Origin: Bacteroidota bacterium
GTDB taxonomy: Bacteria > Bacteroidota > Bacteroidia > Bacteroidales > WCHB1-69
Direction: 5' to 3'
Assembly: GCA_029570835.1 (NCBI GenBank)
Contig: JAKPTX010000117.1
Coordinates: forward strand, 1 to 64,000
DNA length: 64,000 nt
Shown here piece after piece: positions 43,308 through 52,248 of this stretch; within the stretch, counting starts at the first letter, position 1; every line of letters starts with the position of its first letter. The position numbers and the translations under genes were made by a program. The notes under the pieces are model-generated. The model saw only the letters and a list, made by a program, of their open reading frames with translations, ran no database searches and had not been told where the DNA came from.

Positions 43308-44012
43308 ATGATCTATCGTCGTATCTTATTAAAACTGAGCGGAGAATCTTTGATGGGAAAAGATGGGTATGGTATTGATTACAATGCAGTTAGCCATTAT
43401 GCTTTAGAAATAAAAAGTGCTGTTGAGTTGGGTGTTCAGGTTGGAGTTGTAATTGGAGGCGGAAATATTTTTAGAGGAGTAAAAGGGTCAGATCGTGGTT
43501 TTGATAGAAGACAAGGAGATCAGATGGGAATGTTGGCAACCTTAATTAATGGATTAGCACTACAAACCGTATTGGAAGAGCATGGTATCGCTACACAACT
43601 TCTTTCTGCTCTTTCTATTGATGGAATCGTTTCAAAAACTTCTTTCCGCAAAGCTGTTTCTCACCTTGAAAATAATGAAGTCGTTATTTTTGTTGGAGGA
43701 ACCGGTAACTCTTTTTTCACCACTGATACAGCCGCTGCTTTACGTGCTGTTGAAATTCAGGCAGATCTATTGTTAAAAGGAACTCGTGTAGATGGAGTTT
43801 ACGATGCTGATCCGGAAAAAGTGCTTACAGCAAAGAAATTCGACCAGATTTCTTATGAACAAGCGTACACTATGGGACTTAATATCTTAGACTTGACCGC
43901 ATTTACCCTTTGTCAAGAAAATCAAATGCCTATTTACGTGTATAATGCAAACATTCCTAAAAATCTTTTGAAAATTTTACAGGGTGAACATATTGGAACA
44001 ATAATAAATTAA
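43308..44012 (+). CDS. pyrH: Uridylate kinase PyrH
   Basis: PyrH phosphorylates UMP to UDP. The 234-residue amino-acid-kinase-fold protein begins RRILLKLSGESLMG and has GVVIGGGNIFRG, the DRGFDRRQGDQMGMLAT segment and the ATP-binding GTGNSFFTTDTAAALRA region. It leads an operon with a 2TM protein and frr. Confidence 0.96.
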   Translation: MIYRRILLKLSGESLMGKDGYGIDYNAVSHYALEIKSAVELGVQVGVVIGGGNIFRGVKGSDRGFDRRQGDQMGMLATLINGLALQTVLEEHGIATQLLSALSIDGIVSKTSFRKAVSHLENNEVVIFVGGTGNSFFTTDTAAALRAVEIQADLLLKGTRVDGVYDADPEKVLTAKKFDQISYEQAYTMGLNILDLTAFTLCQENQMPIYVYNANIPKNLLKILQGEHIGTIIN

Positions 44013-44018
44013 GGATTT

Positions 44019-44372
44019 ATGGAGCAGAATCAAAACCAAATTAATGAGTATGGTCCCCTTTTTAACAAAGCAAAAAAAAGGGTTAATTTTAAAATCCATG
44101 CTGCTATTTACCTCATAATTTTAGCCATATTATGGGTAATTTGGGGTTTTATCTTTAAAAATAGCTCCGCTGAAACTTCTATTTTTTTAAAATCGATTCT
44201 CTTTATTACCATTATATGGAGTATCATATTAATTGCCCATTATCTCTACGCTTTTAAATGGAACTCTGCCTTGGTTGAACGAGAGTTACAACGCATGATA
44301 AAACAGATGGAGAAGGATAAAAAGAGTGAAACAGAATTAAATCAGGAAACAAAAAATAACGACGAACTATAA
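44019..44372 (+). CDS. 2TM-domain membrane protein
   Basis: A 117-residue protein with two transmembrane helices (about 27-47 and 58-80) after a charged FNKAKKRVNFKIHAAIYL start; this is the 2TM domain seen alone or fused to LytTR/histidine-kinase regulators in Bacteroidota. The C terminus is highly charged (REL.RMIKQMEKDKKSETE). It sits between pyrH and frr in the same direction. Function unknown. Confidence 0.75.
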   Translation: MEQNQNQINEYGPLFNKAKKRVNFKIHAAIYLIILAILWVIWGFIFKNSSAETSIFLKSILFITIIWSIILIAHYLYAFKWNSALVERELQRMIKQMEKDKKSETELNQETKNNDEL

Positions 44373-44406
44373 AATAAAATATTAATCACAATAAAAATTT
44401 AAAAAA

Positions 44407-44967
44407 ATGGACGAAATAACAATATGTATTGATACTGCAAGAGAGGGAATGTTACAAACGGTTGCTTTTTTTGAAAAAGAACTTCAAAAATTGAGAGCCG
44501 GAAAAGCATCACCCCAAATGTTAGATGGAATTAAAGTTGATTATTATGGTAATCCTACTCCTATTGAACAAGTTAGCAATATTTCAACCCCGGATGCTAG
44601 ACAAATCATCATTCAGCCTTGGGAAAGAAATATGTTACAACCTATTGAAAAGGCCATTATTAATGCTAACATTGATGTAACTCCACAAAATAATGGAGAA
44701 TTTATCAGGCTTGTAGTTCCCACTCCTACCGAAGAAAAAAGAAGAGATATGGTAAGAAAAGCTAAACAAGAGGCCGAGCAAGCAAAAATAGGTGTTAGAA
44801 ATACTCGTAGAACAGCTAACGAAACTGCAAAAAAATTAAAAGATGAGGGTCTCCCTGAAGACACTGCTATAAAACTTGAAGGAGATATTCAAAAATTAAC
44901 TGACGACTTTATTTCAAAAATTGATAAAATTACTGAAATGAAAGAGAAAGAAATTATGACCATTTAA
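44407..44967 (+). CDS. frr: Ribosome recycling factor
   Basis: The 186-residue RRF splits post-termination ribosomes with EF-G. Conserved blocks include LRAGKASPQMLDGIKVDYYGNPTPI, IQPWERNMLQPIEKAI and PTPTEEKRRDMVRKAK. Length matches the family. Confidence 0.97.
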   Translation: MDEITICIDTAREGMLQTVAFFEKELQKLRAGKASPQMLDGIKVDYYGNPTPIEQVSNISTPDARQIIIQPWERNMLQPIEKAIINANIDVTPQNNGEFIRLVVPTPTEEKRRDMVRKAKQEAEQAKIGVRNTRRTANETAKKLKDEGLPEDTAIKLEGDIQKLTDDFISKIDKITEMKEKEIMTI

Positions 44968-45020
44968 TTTATACATTAATCATAAAAATAGTCACTATTT
45001 ATTTATTTAAAAATCGAATT

Positions 45021-45398
45021 ATGAACATGCCAAGTAATCTTAAATTTACAGAAGACCACGAATGGGTTGTTATTGAAGGTGATATTGCTATTGTAGGTGT
45101 AACTGCTTATGCTGCCGATCAATTAGGAGATATCGTATTCGTTGACGTTGCAACTGTTGGAGAAACCCTCGATGGAGGAGAGATATATGGTTCAATTGAA
45201 GCTGTTAAAACTGTTTCTGATCTTTTCTTACCTATCGGTGGTGAAATTATTGAGTTTAACGAAGAGGTGGAAGCAAATCCTGCTATTATTAATGAAGATC
45301 CGTACGGAGCCGGTTGGATTATCAAAATTAAACCTACCGATCCTGCTGAAATGGATAACCTCCTCTCCCATGAAGAGTACTTAAAAATTACTGAATAG
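45021..45398 (+). CDS. gcvH: Glycine cleavage system H protein
   Basis: The 125-residue H protein carries a lipoyl group that shuttles the aminomethyl intermediate between P, T and L proteins. The lipoylated lysine is K63 in GSIEAVKTVSD. It stands alone, 17 kb from gcvP (62535-64000, minus); gcvT is not in the window. Confidence 0.96.
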   Translation: MNMPSNLKFTEDHEWVVIEGDIAIVGVTAYAADQLGDIVFVDVATVGETLDGGEIYGSIEAVKTVSDLFLPIGGEIIEFNEEVEANPAIINEDPYGAGWIIKIKPTDPAEMDNLLSHEEYLKITE

Positions 45399-45442
45399 TT
45401 AAAATTATTACTTTATTGTATTGTAAATATCGTAATATTTTG

Positions 45443-45450
45443 TATCTTTG
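45443..45450 (+). promoter_or_regulatory. tonB copy 1 promoter -7 box
   Basis: TATCTTTG followed by C; leader of about 80 nt. Confidence 0.6.
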
Positions 45451-45528
45451 CGCAATATTTATAATCCATTTAGAGTTATAATGATAAGACTAATAACCTA
45501 TTCATAATTTTAAAAAACCGAGTACAAA

Positions 45529-46212
45529 ATGATTAGAAAAAAGTCCGACAAAGGAGACTTAGAAGTGAGACGCACCACCTTCCTATTGATAGGATTAGTT
45601 GTTGTTCTTGCTTTGGTTTACGCTGGGTTTGAACTGTTTGCTACAGCTGAACGAGCCGCTGAGATGGTTCTCGCTGATGATGAAGTATTCGTGATTGTCG
45701 ATGACGTCGTTCAAAATACGGATGTTCAACCTCCTCCCCCACCACCAGACCCGATGCAAAACAAAGAGGTAGTCATTGAAGTGGTTGATAACCTGATAAA
45801 AGTACAACCCACTTTTGACTTCACGCAAGATTTTAGTTTTGACGAAGAGATCCCTGATTTTGAAATCCAAATGGTTGAAGAGGAAGTTGATTTACCCCCA
45901 CCAGTATATTGGGTTGAGGAAATGCCTGAGTTCCCCGGTGGAATGGATGCACTACCCGAATATCTTAAAAAAGAGATCAGATATCCTGAAGTATGCCGTA
46001 CTCTAGGTATCACAGGTGTGGTTCAAGTTGAATTTGTGGTTGAGCGTGACGGTTCCATTAGTAACGTTAGGGTACTAGACCCGGTATATAAAGATCTTGA
46101 TGCAGAAGCTGTACGTGTAATCTCGGGATTCCCTAAATGGAAACCGGGAAAACAAATGGGTAAACCTGTTCGTGTATTTTACCAAATTCCTATCAGATTT
46201 ACTTTGAACTAG
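45529..46212 (+). CDS. tonB: TonB-family protein, copy 1
   Basis: A 227-residue energy-transducing protein: one N-terminal transmembrane helix (about 16-37), a PPPPPPDP-containing spacer and a C-terminal TonB domain (about 135-227; EMPEFPGGMDALPEYLKKEIRYP, then GVVQVEFVVERDGSISNV). TonB couples the inner-membrane proton gradient to outer-membrane TonB-dependent receptors. No exbB/exbD is nearby. The gene, its leader and its terminator are tandemly duplicated as 46423-47112. Confidence 0.9.
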   Translation: MIRKKSDKGDLEVRRTTFLLIGLVVVLALVYAGFELFATAERAAEMVLADDEVFVIVDDVVQNTDVQPPPPPPDPMQNKEVVIEVVDNLIKVQPTFDFTQDFSFDEEIPDFEIQMVEEEVDLPPPVYWVEEMPEFPGGMDALPEYLKKEIRYPEVCRTLGITGVVQVEFVVERDGSISNVRVLDPVYKDLDAEAVRVISGFPKWKPGKQMGKPVRVFYQIPIRFTLN

Positions 46213-46234
46213 CAGTTTCTGTTATGGTAATTAA

Positions 46235-46266
46235 AAAGCTCTCAATAATTTGAGAGCTTTTTTTTT
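46235..46266 (+). terminator. Terminator after tonB copy 1
   Basis: AAAGCTCTCA/TGAGAGCTTT stem, 6-nt loop, T9. Confidence 0.9.
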
Positions 46267-46337
46267 GAAACTAATCTCATGAAAAGTACTCATCAATTGT
46301 CGAATGATTAAAATTATTACTTTTCACGTTAAAATTG

Positions 46338-46345
46338 ATTCTTTG
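46338..46345 (+). promoter_or_regulatory. Degenerate -7 box of tonB copy 2
   Basis: ATTCTTTG occupies the position of TATCTTTG in copy 1; the TA pair is lost, so this promoter is probably weaker. Confidence 0.4.
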
Positions 46346-46422
46346 TACAACATTTATTACCCAAATGGAGTTATAATACTAAGATAAGTAACCTATCCAT
46401 AATTTGAAAACCCGAGTACAAA

Positions 46423-47112
46423 ATGATTAGAAAAAAATCCAACAGAGGAGACTTGGAGGTCAGACGCACTACCTACCTATTAATCGGGTTGGTTGTTGTT
46501 TTGGCCCTTGTTTACGCTGGGTTTGAACTGTTTGCTGCTGCTGAACGAAGCCCTGAAATGGTTTTTGCTGATGATGAGGTATTCGTGATGGTTGAAGATG
46601 ATATTGTAAGCACAGACGTTCAACCCCCTCCCCCACCACCGGATCCGGTACAACACAGAGATGTAATCCTTGTAACGGTGAGTAACCTGATAGATGTACA
46701 TCCTATTACTGACCTTTTTCCACCAGAGTGGGACCCCTATGCTGATATCCCTGATTATGATGACATCAAGCCTGTCGAACCAGAGGTTGATTTACCACCT
46801 CCGGAATATTGGGTCGATGAGATGCCTGAGTTCCCCGGTGGAATGGAAGCATTACCCACATATCTTAAAAGAGAGGTTAGATATCCTGAACCATGTCGTG
46901 CTTTGGGTATTACAGGGGTAGTGCATGTTGAGTTTGTGGTTGAACGTGACGGTTCAATTAGCAATGTTAAAGTGCTGGAGCCGGTGTATAGAGATCTTGA
47001 CGCAGAAGCTGTACGTGTAATCTCAGAATTCCCTAGGTGGAAACCCGGGGAAAAAATGGGAAAACCTGTTCGTGTATTTTACCAAATTCCTATCAGATTT
47101 ACTTTAAACTAA
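46423..47112 (+). CDS. TonB-family protein, copy 2
   Basis: A 229-residue paralogue of the preceding protein with nearly identical N-terminal helix and C-terminal TonB domain. The differences concentrate in the periplasmic spacer, where copy 2 has HRDVILVTVSNLIDVHPI and a DPYADIPDYDD stretch. The leader sequence, start context (GTACAAAATG) and terminator are also shared, so the whole transcription unit was duplicated. Copy-specific partners could explain spacer divergence. Confidence 0.88.
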   Translation: MIRKKSNRGDLEVRRTTYLLIGLVVVLALVYAGFELFAAAERSPEMVFADDEVFVMVEDDIVSTDVQPPPPPPDPVQHRDVILVTVSNLIDVHPITDLFPPEWDPYADIPDYDDIKPVEPEVDLPPPEYWVDEMPEFPGGMEALPTYLKREVRYPEPCRALGITGVVHVEFVVERDGSISNVKVLEPVYRDLDAEAVRVISEFPRWKPGEKMGKPVRVFYQIPIRFTLN

Positions 47113-47134
47113 CAGTTTCTGTTATAATGATTAA

Positions 47135-47165
47135 AAAAGCTCTCGATATGTTGGGAGCTTTTTTT
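47135..47165 (+). terminator. Terminator after tonB copy 2
   Basis: AAGCTCTC/GGGAGCTT stem with one T-G pair and a T7 tail; diverged copy of 46235-46266. Confidence 0.85.
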
Positions 47166-47230
47166 ATGAATATAAGAATCAATCCTTAGAAAATGCAGAA
47201 TTAAGTTTTAGAAATGTCAAAAAATTAATG

Positions 47231-47238
47231 TATTTTTG
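47231..47238 (+). promoter_or_regulatory. nusB promoter -7 box
   Basis: TATTTTTG followed by C, 22 nt before the nusB start. Confidence 0.6.
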
Positions 47239-47259
47239 CGGGTCATATAAAAAGCTCTT

Positions 47260-48210
47260 ATGGTAAGCAGACGTTATTTGAGAATCAAGGTAATGCAGGA
47301 GATATTTGCATTTAAAGCTAATGAAAAGGGGAACCTTGAGCAGGCAGAAAAAAAGTTGGATCATGCCATTCAGGGGTGTTATACTCTTTTTTGTTACTTT
47401 TTTTCACTCTTCCCTGAACTCAAAAGATATAGACTCAATAAGCTGGAAGATCTTAAAACTAAATTTAAACCTACTTATGATGATCTTCACCCTAATAGAA
47501 AATTTGTTGATAATTTGGTGATTGACCAAATAGAAAACAACATTACACTTAACCGACTGTGGAATAATTTGAGAATCAATTGGGATGATCAAGGTGATTT
47601 TATAGCTCAGATTTTTCAAGAAATTGCCAAAGAGGAGTTCTATACACTATATTTAAATGATAAAAACTCAAGTTATATTCAGGATCAGGAGTTTCTTCTA
47701 GATGTGATTGAAACCTGCTTCGCTAACAGTGAACTACTACATTGGCATTTTCAAGAGATGAATCTCCATTGGTTTGATGACTACAACGAAGCTTTGTTAA
47801 TGTTTTATAAAAACATCAAACAATTTAAAGAAAACAAGGGAAATGAAAATAAAATTTTCCCTCTCTTTAAGAATGCAACTGAAGATAAAGAGTTCTACAA
47901 AAATCTATTCCAAAATACATTACTCAATGATGATCAATATGACACCATTATAGAAAATAAATTACAAAATTGGGAGTTGGAAAGACTTAATGGAATCGAT
48001 ATCATTCTAATGAAAATGGCTATCACTGAGTTCCAGCACTTTCATGATATCCCCATTAAAGTAACTATTAATGAGTATATTGAGTTGGCAAAATGGTACA
48101 GCTCCAATAAAAGCGGTGCATTTATCAATGGGTTATTGGATCAAATTGTACTGACTCTCAAAGAGGAAGGGAAAATTACCAAAATGGGAAAAGGATTATT
48201 AAATAATTGA
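47260..48210 (+). CDS. nusB: Transcription antitermination factor NusB (long form)
   Basis: NusB binds boxA RNA with ribosomal protein S10 in antitermination. At 316 residues it is about twice the usual length; the N-terminal part begins SRRYLRIKVMQEIFAFKAN (family start RxxARexAlQ..) and the C-terminal ~130 residues hold the second half of the NusB fold (DIILMKMAITEF, then IPIKVTINEYIELAKWYSSNKSGAFINGLLD). Long NusB is usual in Bacteroidota. It heads the nusB-DUF1573-yajC-ybbR-coaE operon. Confidence 0.92.
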   Translation: MVSRRYLRIKVMQEIFAFKANEKGNLEQAEKKLDHAIQGCYTLFCYFFSLFPELKRYRLNKLEDLKTKFKPTYDDLHPNRKFVDNLVIDQIENNITLNRLWNNLRINWDDQGDFIAQIFQEIAKEEFYTLYLNDKNSSYIQDQEFLLDVIETCFANSELLHWHFQEMNLHWFDDYNEALLMFYKNIKQFKENKGNENKIFPLFKNATEDKEFYKNLFQNTLLNDDQYDTIIENKLQNWELERLNGIDIILMKMAITEFQHFHDIPIKVTINEYIELAKWYSSNKSGAFINGLLDQIVLTLKEEGKITKMGKGLLNN

Positions 48211-48215
48211 TTAAA

Positions 48216-48671
48216 ATGATGCAAAAATTTTTAATTTTTATTGTTTTATTACTTCTTATTGCTGGGTGTGGAAGAAAAAGTTCTACTGAAATTGGTGTTG
48301 AGAGTATCAATAATCCTGCAACTGCAGAAGGTATTGATCCTGCACGTGCAGAAAGGATGCCGGTCATCACTTTCGAAAAAATAGTTCATGATTTTGGCTA
48401 TGTTACCAAAGGTGAACGTTTAAGCTATAACTTCAAGTTTAAAAATACAGGAAACTCTGATTTAATTATCAGCTATGTTGAGTCCTCCTGTGGATGTACA
48501 ACCTCATCACCTCCCAAAGCACCTATAAAACCGGGTGGTTCCGGAGAGATTAAAGTTACTTTTGACTCTAAAACCAAAAGCGGTATCACTGAAAATCAAG
48601 TGATGATTGTCGCCAATACTTACCCTGTTAAAACCGTATTAACAGTGATTGCAGATGTTAAAAATCCATAA
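48216..48671 (+). CDS. DUF1573-domain lipoprotein
   Basis: A protein of about 151 residues with a short signal peptide and lipobox LIAGCG; ATG at 48216 (or 48219) is preferred to an upstream TTG that overlaps nusB. Residues about 50-150 form a DUF1573/ASH-like beta-sandwich: FGYVTKGERLSYNFKFKNTG and SCGCTTSSPPKAPIKPGGSGEIKV. The family is common in Bacteroidota and often sits in this operon; its role is unknown. Confidence 0.85.
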   Translation: MMQKFLIFIVLLLLIAGCGRKSSTEIGVESINNPATAEGIDPARAERMPVITFEKIVHDFGYVTKGERLSYNFKFKNTGNSDLIISYVESSCGCTTSSPPKAPIKPGGSGEIKVTFDSKTKSGITENQVMIVANTYPVKTVLTVIADVKNP

Positions 48672-48687
48672 ATAAAAATTTAAAAGT

Positions 48688-49011
48688 ATGAACATGATTT
48701 CTTTATTATTATTCGCACCGGCCGGAGATGGAAAACAAGGAGGAGGTGGATTTACAATGCTTATTTTCTTAGGATTGATGATCTTAATATTTTATTTTTT
48801 CATGATCCGTCCTCAACAAAAGAAACAGAAACAGATTCAACAATTTAGAGAAAATATCAAAAAAGGTGACAACATTATCACTATTGGCGGTATTCATGGC
48901 AAAGTAGTTGATGTAAAAGAGAACACCTTTGTTATAGAAGTCGCTGACAACGTCAGAATGACTATTGAAAAAGCAGCTGTCGCTATTGATGGCAATGAAA
49001 CCAAAAAATAA
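48688..49011 (+). CDS. yajC: Preprotein translocase subunit YajC
   Basis: The 107-residue inner-membrane protein associates with SecDF. It has one transmembrane helix (about 24-42) followed by MIRPQQKKQKQIQQFRENIKKGDNIITIGGIHGKVVD, the family signature. Confidence 0.93.
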   Translation: MNMISLLLFAPAGDGKQGGGGFTMLIFLGLMILIFYFFMIRPQQKKQKQIQQFRENIKKGDNIITIGGIHGKVVDVKENTFVIEVADNVRMTIEKAAVAIDGNETKK

Positions 49012-49031
49012 TCCTCTCGGATCTGATCAAA

Positions 49032-49448
49032 ATGAACAAACAAAGTCCTAAAACAATATTGACCTCCACAACATTCCTGATTTGCTTTATCATTGCGGTT
49101 TTGGGGTGGTTCGTTATTACATTTTCCAAAGAATATGTCCAAACCTTACCTTGTGAGGTTGTTCTGCATGAGATTCCGGAGAATGTTAAAACTATTTCAA
49201 CTTCCGACTCTGTTGTTCTTATCACTTTTAAAGCAAAAGGGTTCAATTATTTAAAAAACAGTTTTACTGATAAATACACTACTCTCAATCTTTCAGTTAC
49301 TAATTTAACCGCAAAAAAAGGGAAAAAGAATGTGTATGCTTTTTCAAAAAGAGAACTCAGCAGTTATATTAAAGAGTATTCCCTGTACGGTAACTCATTT
49401 GTTGAAATTGAGAAGCCGGAATCTCTTTCAATATATATTAAAAGATAA
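49032..49448 (+). CDS. YbbR-like protein, short form
   Basis: A 138-residue protein with one N-terminal transmembrane helix (about 12-32) and a single periplasmic YbbR-like repeat. YbbR-like proteins in this operon position are usually about twice as long, with several repeats, so this may be a reduced form. No frameshift is obvious. YbbR proteins regulate c-di-AMP synthesis in Gram-positives; the role here is not known. Confidence 0.7.
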   Translation: MNKQSPKTILTSTTFLICFIIAVLGWFVITFSKEYVQTLPCEVVLHEIPENVKTISTSDSVVLITFKAKGFNYLKNSFTDKYTTLNLSVTNLTAKKGKKNVYAFSKRELSSYIKEYSLYGNSFVEIEKPESLSIYIKR

Positions 49449-49451
49449 ATC

Positions 49452-49973
49452 ATGATTAAGATTGTTTTAACCGGAGGAATAGGAACCGGGAAAACCCATT
49501 TATCAAAACATTTTATTGAAATGGGTATTCCCGTTTTTTATGCTGATGAAGAGGCTAAAAAGTTATATTCAGAACCTGAAGTAATCCGTTTTTTTTCCTC
49601 TACTTTTGGAAATATAGTGCTCTCAGATGGGAAGATAGATTTTAAAAAACTAAGTGACCTGATCTTTTCTGACGAGAAGGCAAGAGCCAAGGTGAATCAA
49701 TATATTCATCCTCTGCTTTTTGAAAGTTTTAATCAATGGGGGAAAAAGCAAAAGTGCAACATTATCATGATGGAAAGCGCTATTGTTTTTGAAGCGGGTC
49801 TGGATCACCACTTTGACAAAATTATTGTTGTGGATTCCCCCATGGAGGTGCGATTGGAGCGGATTCGTAAAAAGTATCCACATTGGAGTGAGGATGAGAT
49901 CCAAAAAAGAATTACCACCCAACTCTCTCAAGAAGAAAAGTGTAAACGAGCTGACCTTATACTCCTAAACTAA
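49452..49973 (+). CDS. coaE: Dephospho-CoA kinase CoaE, C-terminally short
   Basis: CoaE phosphorylates dephospho-CoA, the last step of CoA synthesis. P-loop GGIGTGKT (8-15), VDSPMEVRLERI and RADLILLN are recognisable. At 173 residues it ends right after the RADLILLN strand, where most family members continue about 20-25 residues with a further helix. The stop lies 2 nt from the stop of the convergent ROK kinase gene. Activity may still be intact. Confidence 0.88.
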   Translation: MIKIVLTGGIGTGKTHLSKHFIEMGIPVFYADEEAKKLYSEPEVIRFFSSTFGNIVLSDGKIDFKKLSDLIFSDEKARAKVNQYIHPLLFESFNQWGKKQKCNIIMMESAIVFEAGLDHHFDKIIVVDSPMEVRLERIRKKYPHWSEDEIQKRITTQLSQEEKCKRADLILLN

Positions 49974-49975
49974 GT

Positions 49976-50917
49976 TTAACGTGTCAATGCTGCTGCTCCT
50001 AAAATGGCAACATCATTGGTGGGTAATGAGGAGAGTAGAATAGGAATCTCTCTATCATAAATAAAGAGTTTATGTTTCTTGAAAGACCTTCGGATTGGAT
50101 CCAGGAACACCTCTCCTGCCTGAATTGGACCACCCATTAGAAAGATTGCTTCAGGAGAAGAGAAAGTAACAGCATTGGCTAATGCAATACCCAGTAGATA
50201 TCCTGTCCTTTCATAAGTTGCTATAGCTAATGGATCATTTTGTTTAGCAGCATCCGAGACAGTTTTACCGGTCATCACTTCAAAAGGAATAGAGCATAAA
50301 ATTGAATCGGGAAATTGCGGCATCAATTCCAGACAATTGAGAACAATACCACTTGTTGATGCATATTTTTCTACACATCCTTTATTTCCACAACTACACT
50401 GTCTTCCTTCAGGGATGAGAATAGCGTGACCCATCTCCCCGGCTAAACCATCGGCACCATAGACCAATTTCCCATCAATAACGATGCCGCTACCAATGCC
50501 TGTCCCGAGAGTGTACATAATAAAATGAGACATCCCTTTAGCCCCCCCATATATCATCTCTCCATAAGTAGCCGCATTAGCATCATTAGTAACTACCACT
50601 TTAAAAGGAAAGCGCTCCTCAAACAAAGATCGAATGGGAACCACCCCTTTAAAATTCAAATTTGTAGCATTTTCAATATTCCCTGAATAATAATTAGTAG
50701 CCGGAGCTCCAATTCCTATCCCTGAAACTAACGCTACATCTACATTTTTAAGCAGTTGTTTAATCTGCTCCGAAATCTGATCCACATAAACTACAGGATC
50801 ATGAAAATCAGCAGTCTTAATATTAGCTCTACTGATCACCTTTCCACTTCCGTTAACTAAACCGATATCTGTATTGGTTCCTCCAATATCGATCCCGATT
50901 GAAAATATCTCATTCAT
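49976..50917 (-). CDS. ROK-family sugar kinase (glucokinase-like)
   Basis: A 313-residue kinase with N-terminal phosphate loop GIDIGGTNTDIGLV, GTGIGSGIVIDGKL and the ROK zinc motif CSCGNKGCVEKYAS, which has the CxCGxxGCxE form. Lack of a DNA-binding N terminus excludes a ROK repressor. Probably phosphorylates glucose, but other hexoses are possible. It overlaps the T9SS plug gene by 4 nt. Confidence 0.88.
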   Translation of the reverse strand: MNEIFSIGIDIGGTNTDIGLVNGSGKVISRANIKTADFHDPVVYVDQISEQIKQLLKNVDVALVSGIGIGAPATNYYSGNIENATNLNFKGVVPIRSLFEERFPFKVVVTNDANAATYGEMIYGGAKGMSHFIMYTLGTGIGSGIVIDGKLVYGADGLAGEMGHAILIPEGRQCSCGNKGCVEKYASTSGIVLNCLELMPQFPDSILCSIPFEVMTGKTVSDAAKQNDPLAIATYERTGYLLGIALANAVTFSSPEAIFLMGGPIQAGEVFLDPIRRSFKKHKLFIYDREIPILLSSLPTNDVAILGAAALTR

Positions 50918-52185
50918 TTTTGTAAATTTATAGTTGTAGTTCCAATTAATTTATCGTAAGAAGTTCCCTCTTCTCTCAAGTAAACTAACACAGTATACAT
51001 ATTCTGCGTTTGCCAATGAGAACCCTCAATATAAGTTTCATCAATTATCGTTGACCCCTTGGGAACATACACATATTGATAATTATAAAAACCCTGTTTC
51101 AAATATAGTGCTGTTTCCCAATAATGGGTATCCGGATTATAAATTAATTTTGCATCAGGATCTAAATTCCAATCAGTCAACTCTCCAAAAACATAAACAT
51201 CTCCCTTTGAAAAATCATAATCTGACTTTAAGGAAAAATAAGTTAACACATAATCCTCCGTATTTTCACCTTTAAAATCAAGATTTTTCCAATAGCATGC
51301 TCCTTGCAATGTCGGATCTGTTTCGTAAACTCCAAAAGGTCGTGCAATATCCTCCATCACATAGGCTTGATTGATCCTATCTCTGAAGTTAATAGATACA
51401 ATTCGATCTGATAAATTGCGTAAAGTACGAATATCAAATCTCCTAAATTCCGATCCTCCGGAAAAGAGTGTTTTATTCAGCTGTTCATACTGAAAGCTAA
51501 ACTCTCCGGGTTTCAGAGAACGGTAAGTCAAACCCATAATTGCATTATCCCATCTGCCGTTTTGCACGATGGTGGCATGTAAATAAAGGGCCGGATTTCT
51601 AATAATATAATTCCCGGAATAAACAATAAAATCGACCTGCTGTTTGGTCTCTTTATAATTTACATCCGTGGCAGCTTCCACACGTGCCGATATACCTACT
51701 GTGGAAGGTTCCACCACCATAATACGACGTGTTAACACCGGATGATTGATGTCAGTATCATACACGACTAATAAATAGTTCCCCGACTTGGTAATTCGCA
51801 ACAAATCTGTTGGAAAAATTAATTCATAATGAGTATAATGTTGGATTGTGTTAAACGAAAAAGTATAATTTACAACCTCATCCTCCATAAAACCATCCAA
51901 ATACTCTATAGGATTAAGAGCGGAGTATTGCCAATCATGGGTACAGTGAATAAGGGTATATTTTAGGTAGCGATCATATTGTTCTAAATCATCAAAAACC
52001 AATTTCAACTTTTCATTACTATTGAGCGTAATGATCGGCAATCCAAATTGTACATCCTGGTTGGTAATTTTGACACTGAATATATCCTGATCAAAGATTT
52101 GATTCACGGGATCAAAAAGGTATGTTTGTTGTGCCGAAACAAACAGAGGAATGATCCAGATTAAAAAAAATATCCGGTATTTCAT
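50914..52185 (-). CDS. Type IX secretion plug-like protein (DUF5103)
   Basis: A 423-residue exported protein of the DUF5103 / T9SS plug family, in which related proteins close the SprA translocon of the type IX secretion system. A signal peptide (MKYRIFFLIWIIPLFVSAQQ) is followed by about 400 residues of beta-rich sequence. Start at 52185 is chosen because the -7 box lies at 52204. It overlaps the ROK kinase start, so both share a transcript. Confidence 0.8.
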   Translation of the reverse strand: MKYRIFFLIWIIPLFVSAQQTYLFDPVNQIFDQDIFSVKITNQDVQFGLPIITLNSNEKLKLVFDDLEQYDRYLKYTLIHCTHDWQYSALNPIEYLDGFMEDEVVNYTFSFNTIQHYTHYELIFPTDLLRITKSGNYLLVVYDTDINHPVLTRRIMVVEPSTVGISARVEAATDVNYKETKQQVDFIVYSGNYIIRNPALYLHATIVQNGRWDNAIMGLTYRSLKPGEFSFQYEQLNKTLFSGGSEFRRFDIRTLRNLSDRIVSINFRDRINQAYVMEDIARPFGVYETDPTLQGACYWKNLDFKGENTEDYVLTYFSLKSDYDFSKGDVYVFGELTDWNLDPDAKLIYNPDTHYWETALYLKQGFYNYQYVYVPKGSTIIDETYIEGSHWQTQNMYTVLVYLREEGTSYDKLIGTTTINLQK

Positions 52186-52203
52186 AATAAGCACTTTAAC
52201 CCG

Positions 52204-52211
52204 CAAATATA
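52204..52211 (-). promoter_or_regulatory. Promoter -7 box of the plug-ROK operon
   Basis: TATATTTG followed by C on the minus strand, 19 nt upstream of the start. Confidence 0.6.
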
Positions 52212-52248
52212 CTGAATTAACCTAATACAATCGGAACTTTTTAAAAAA

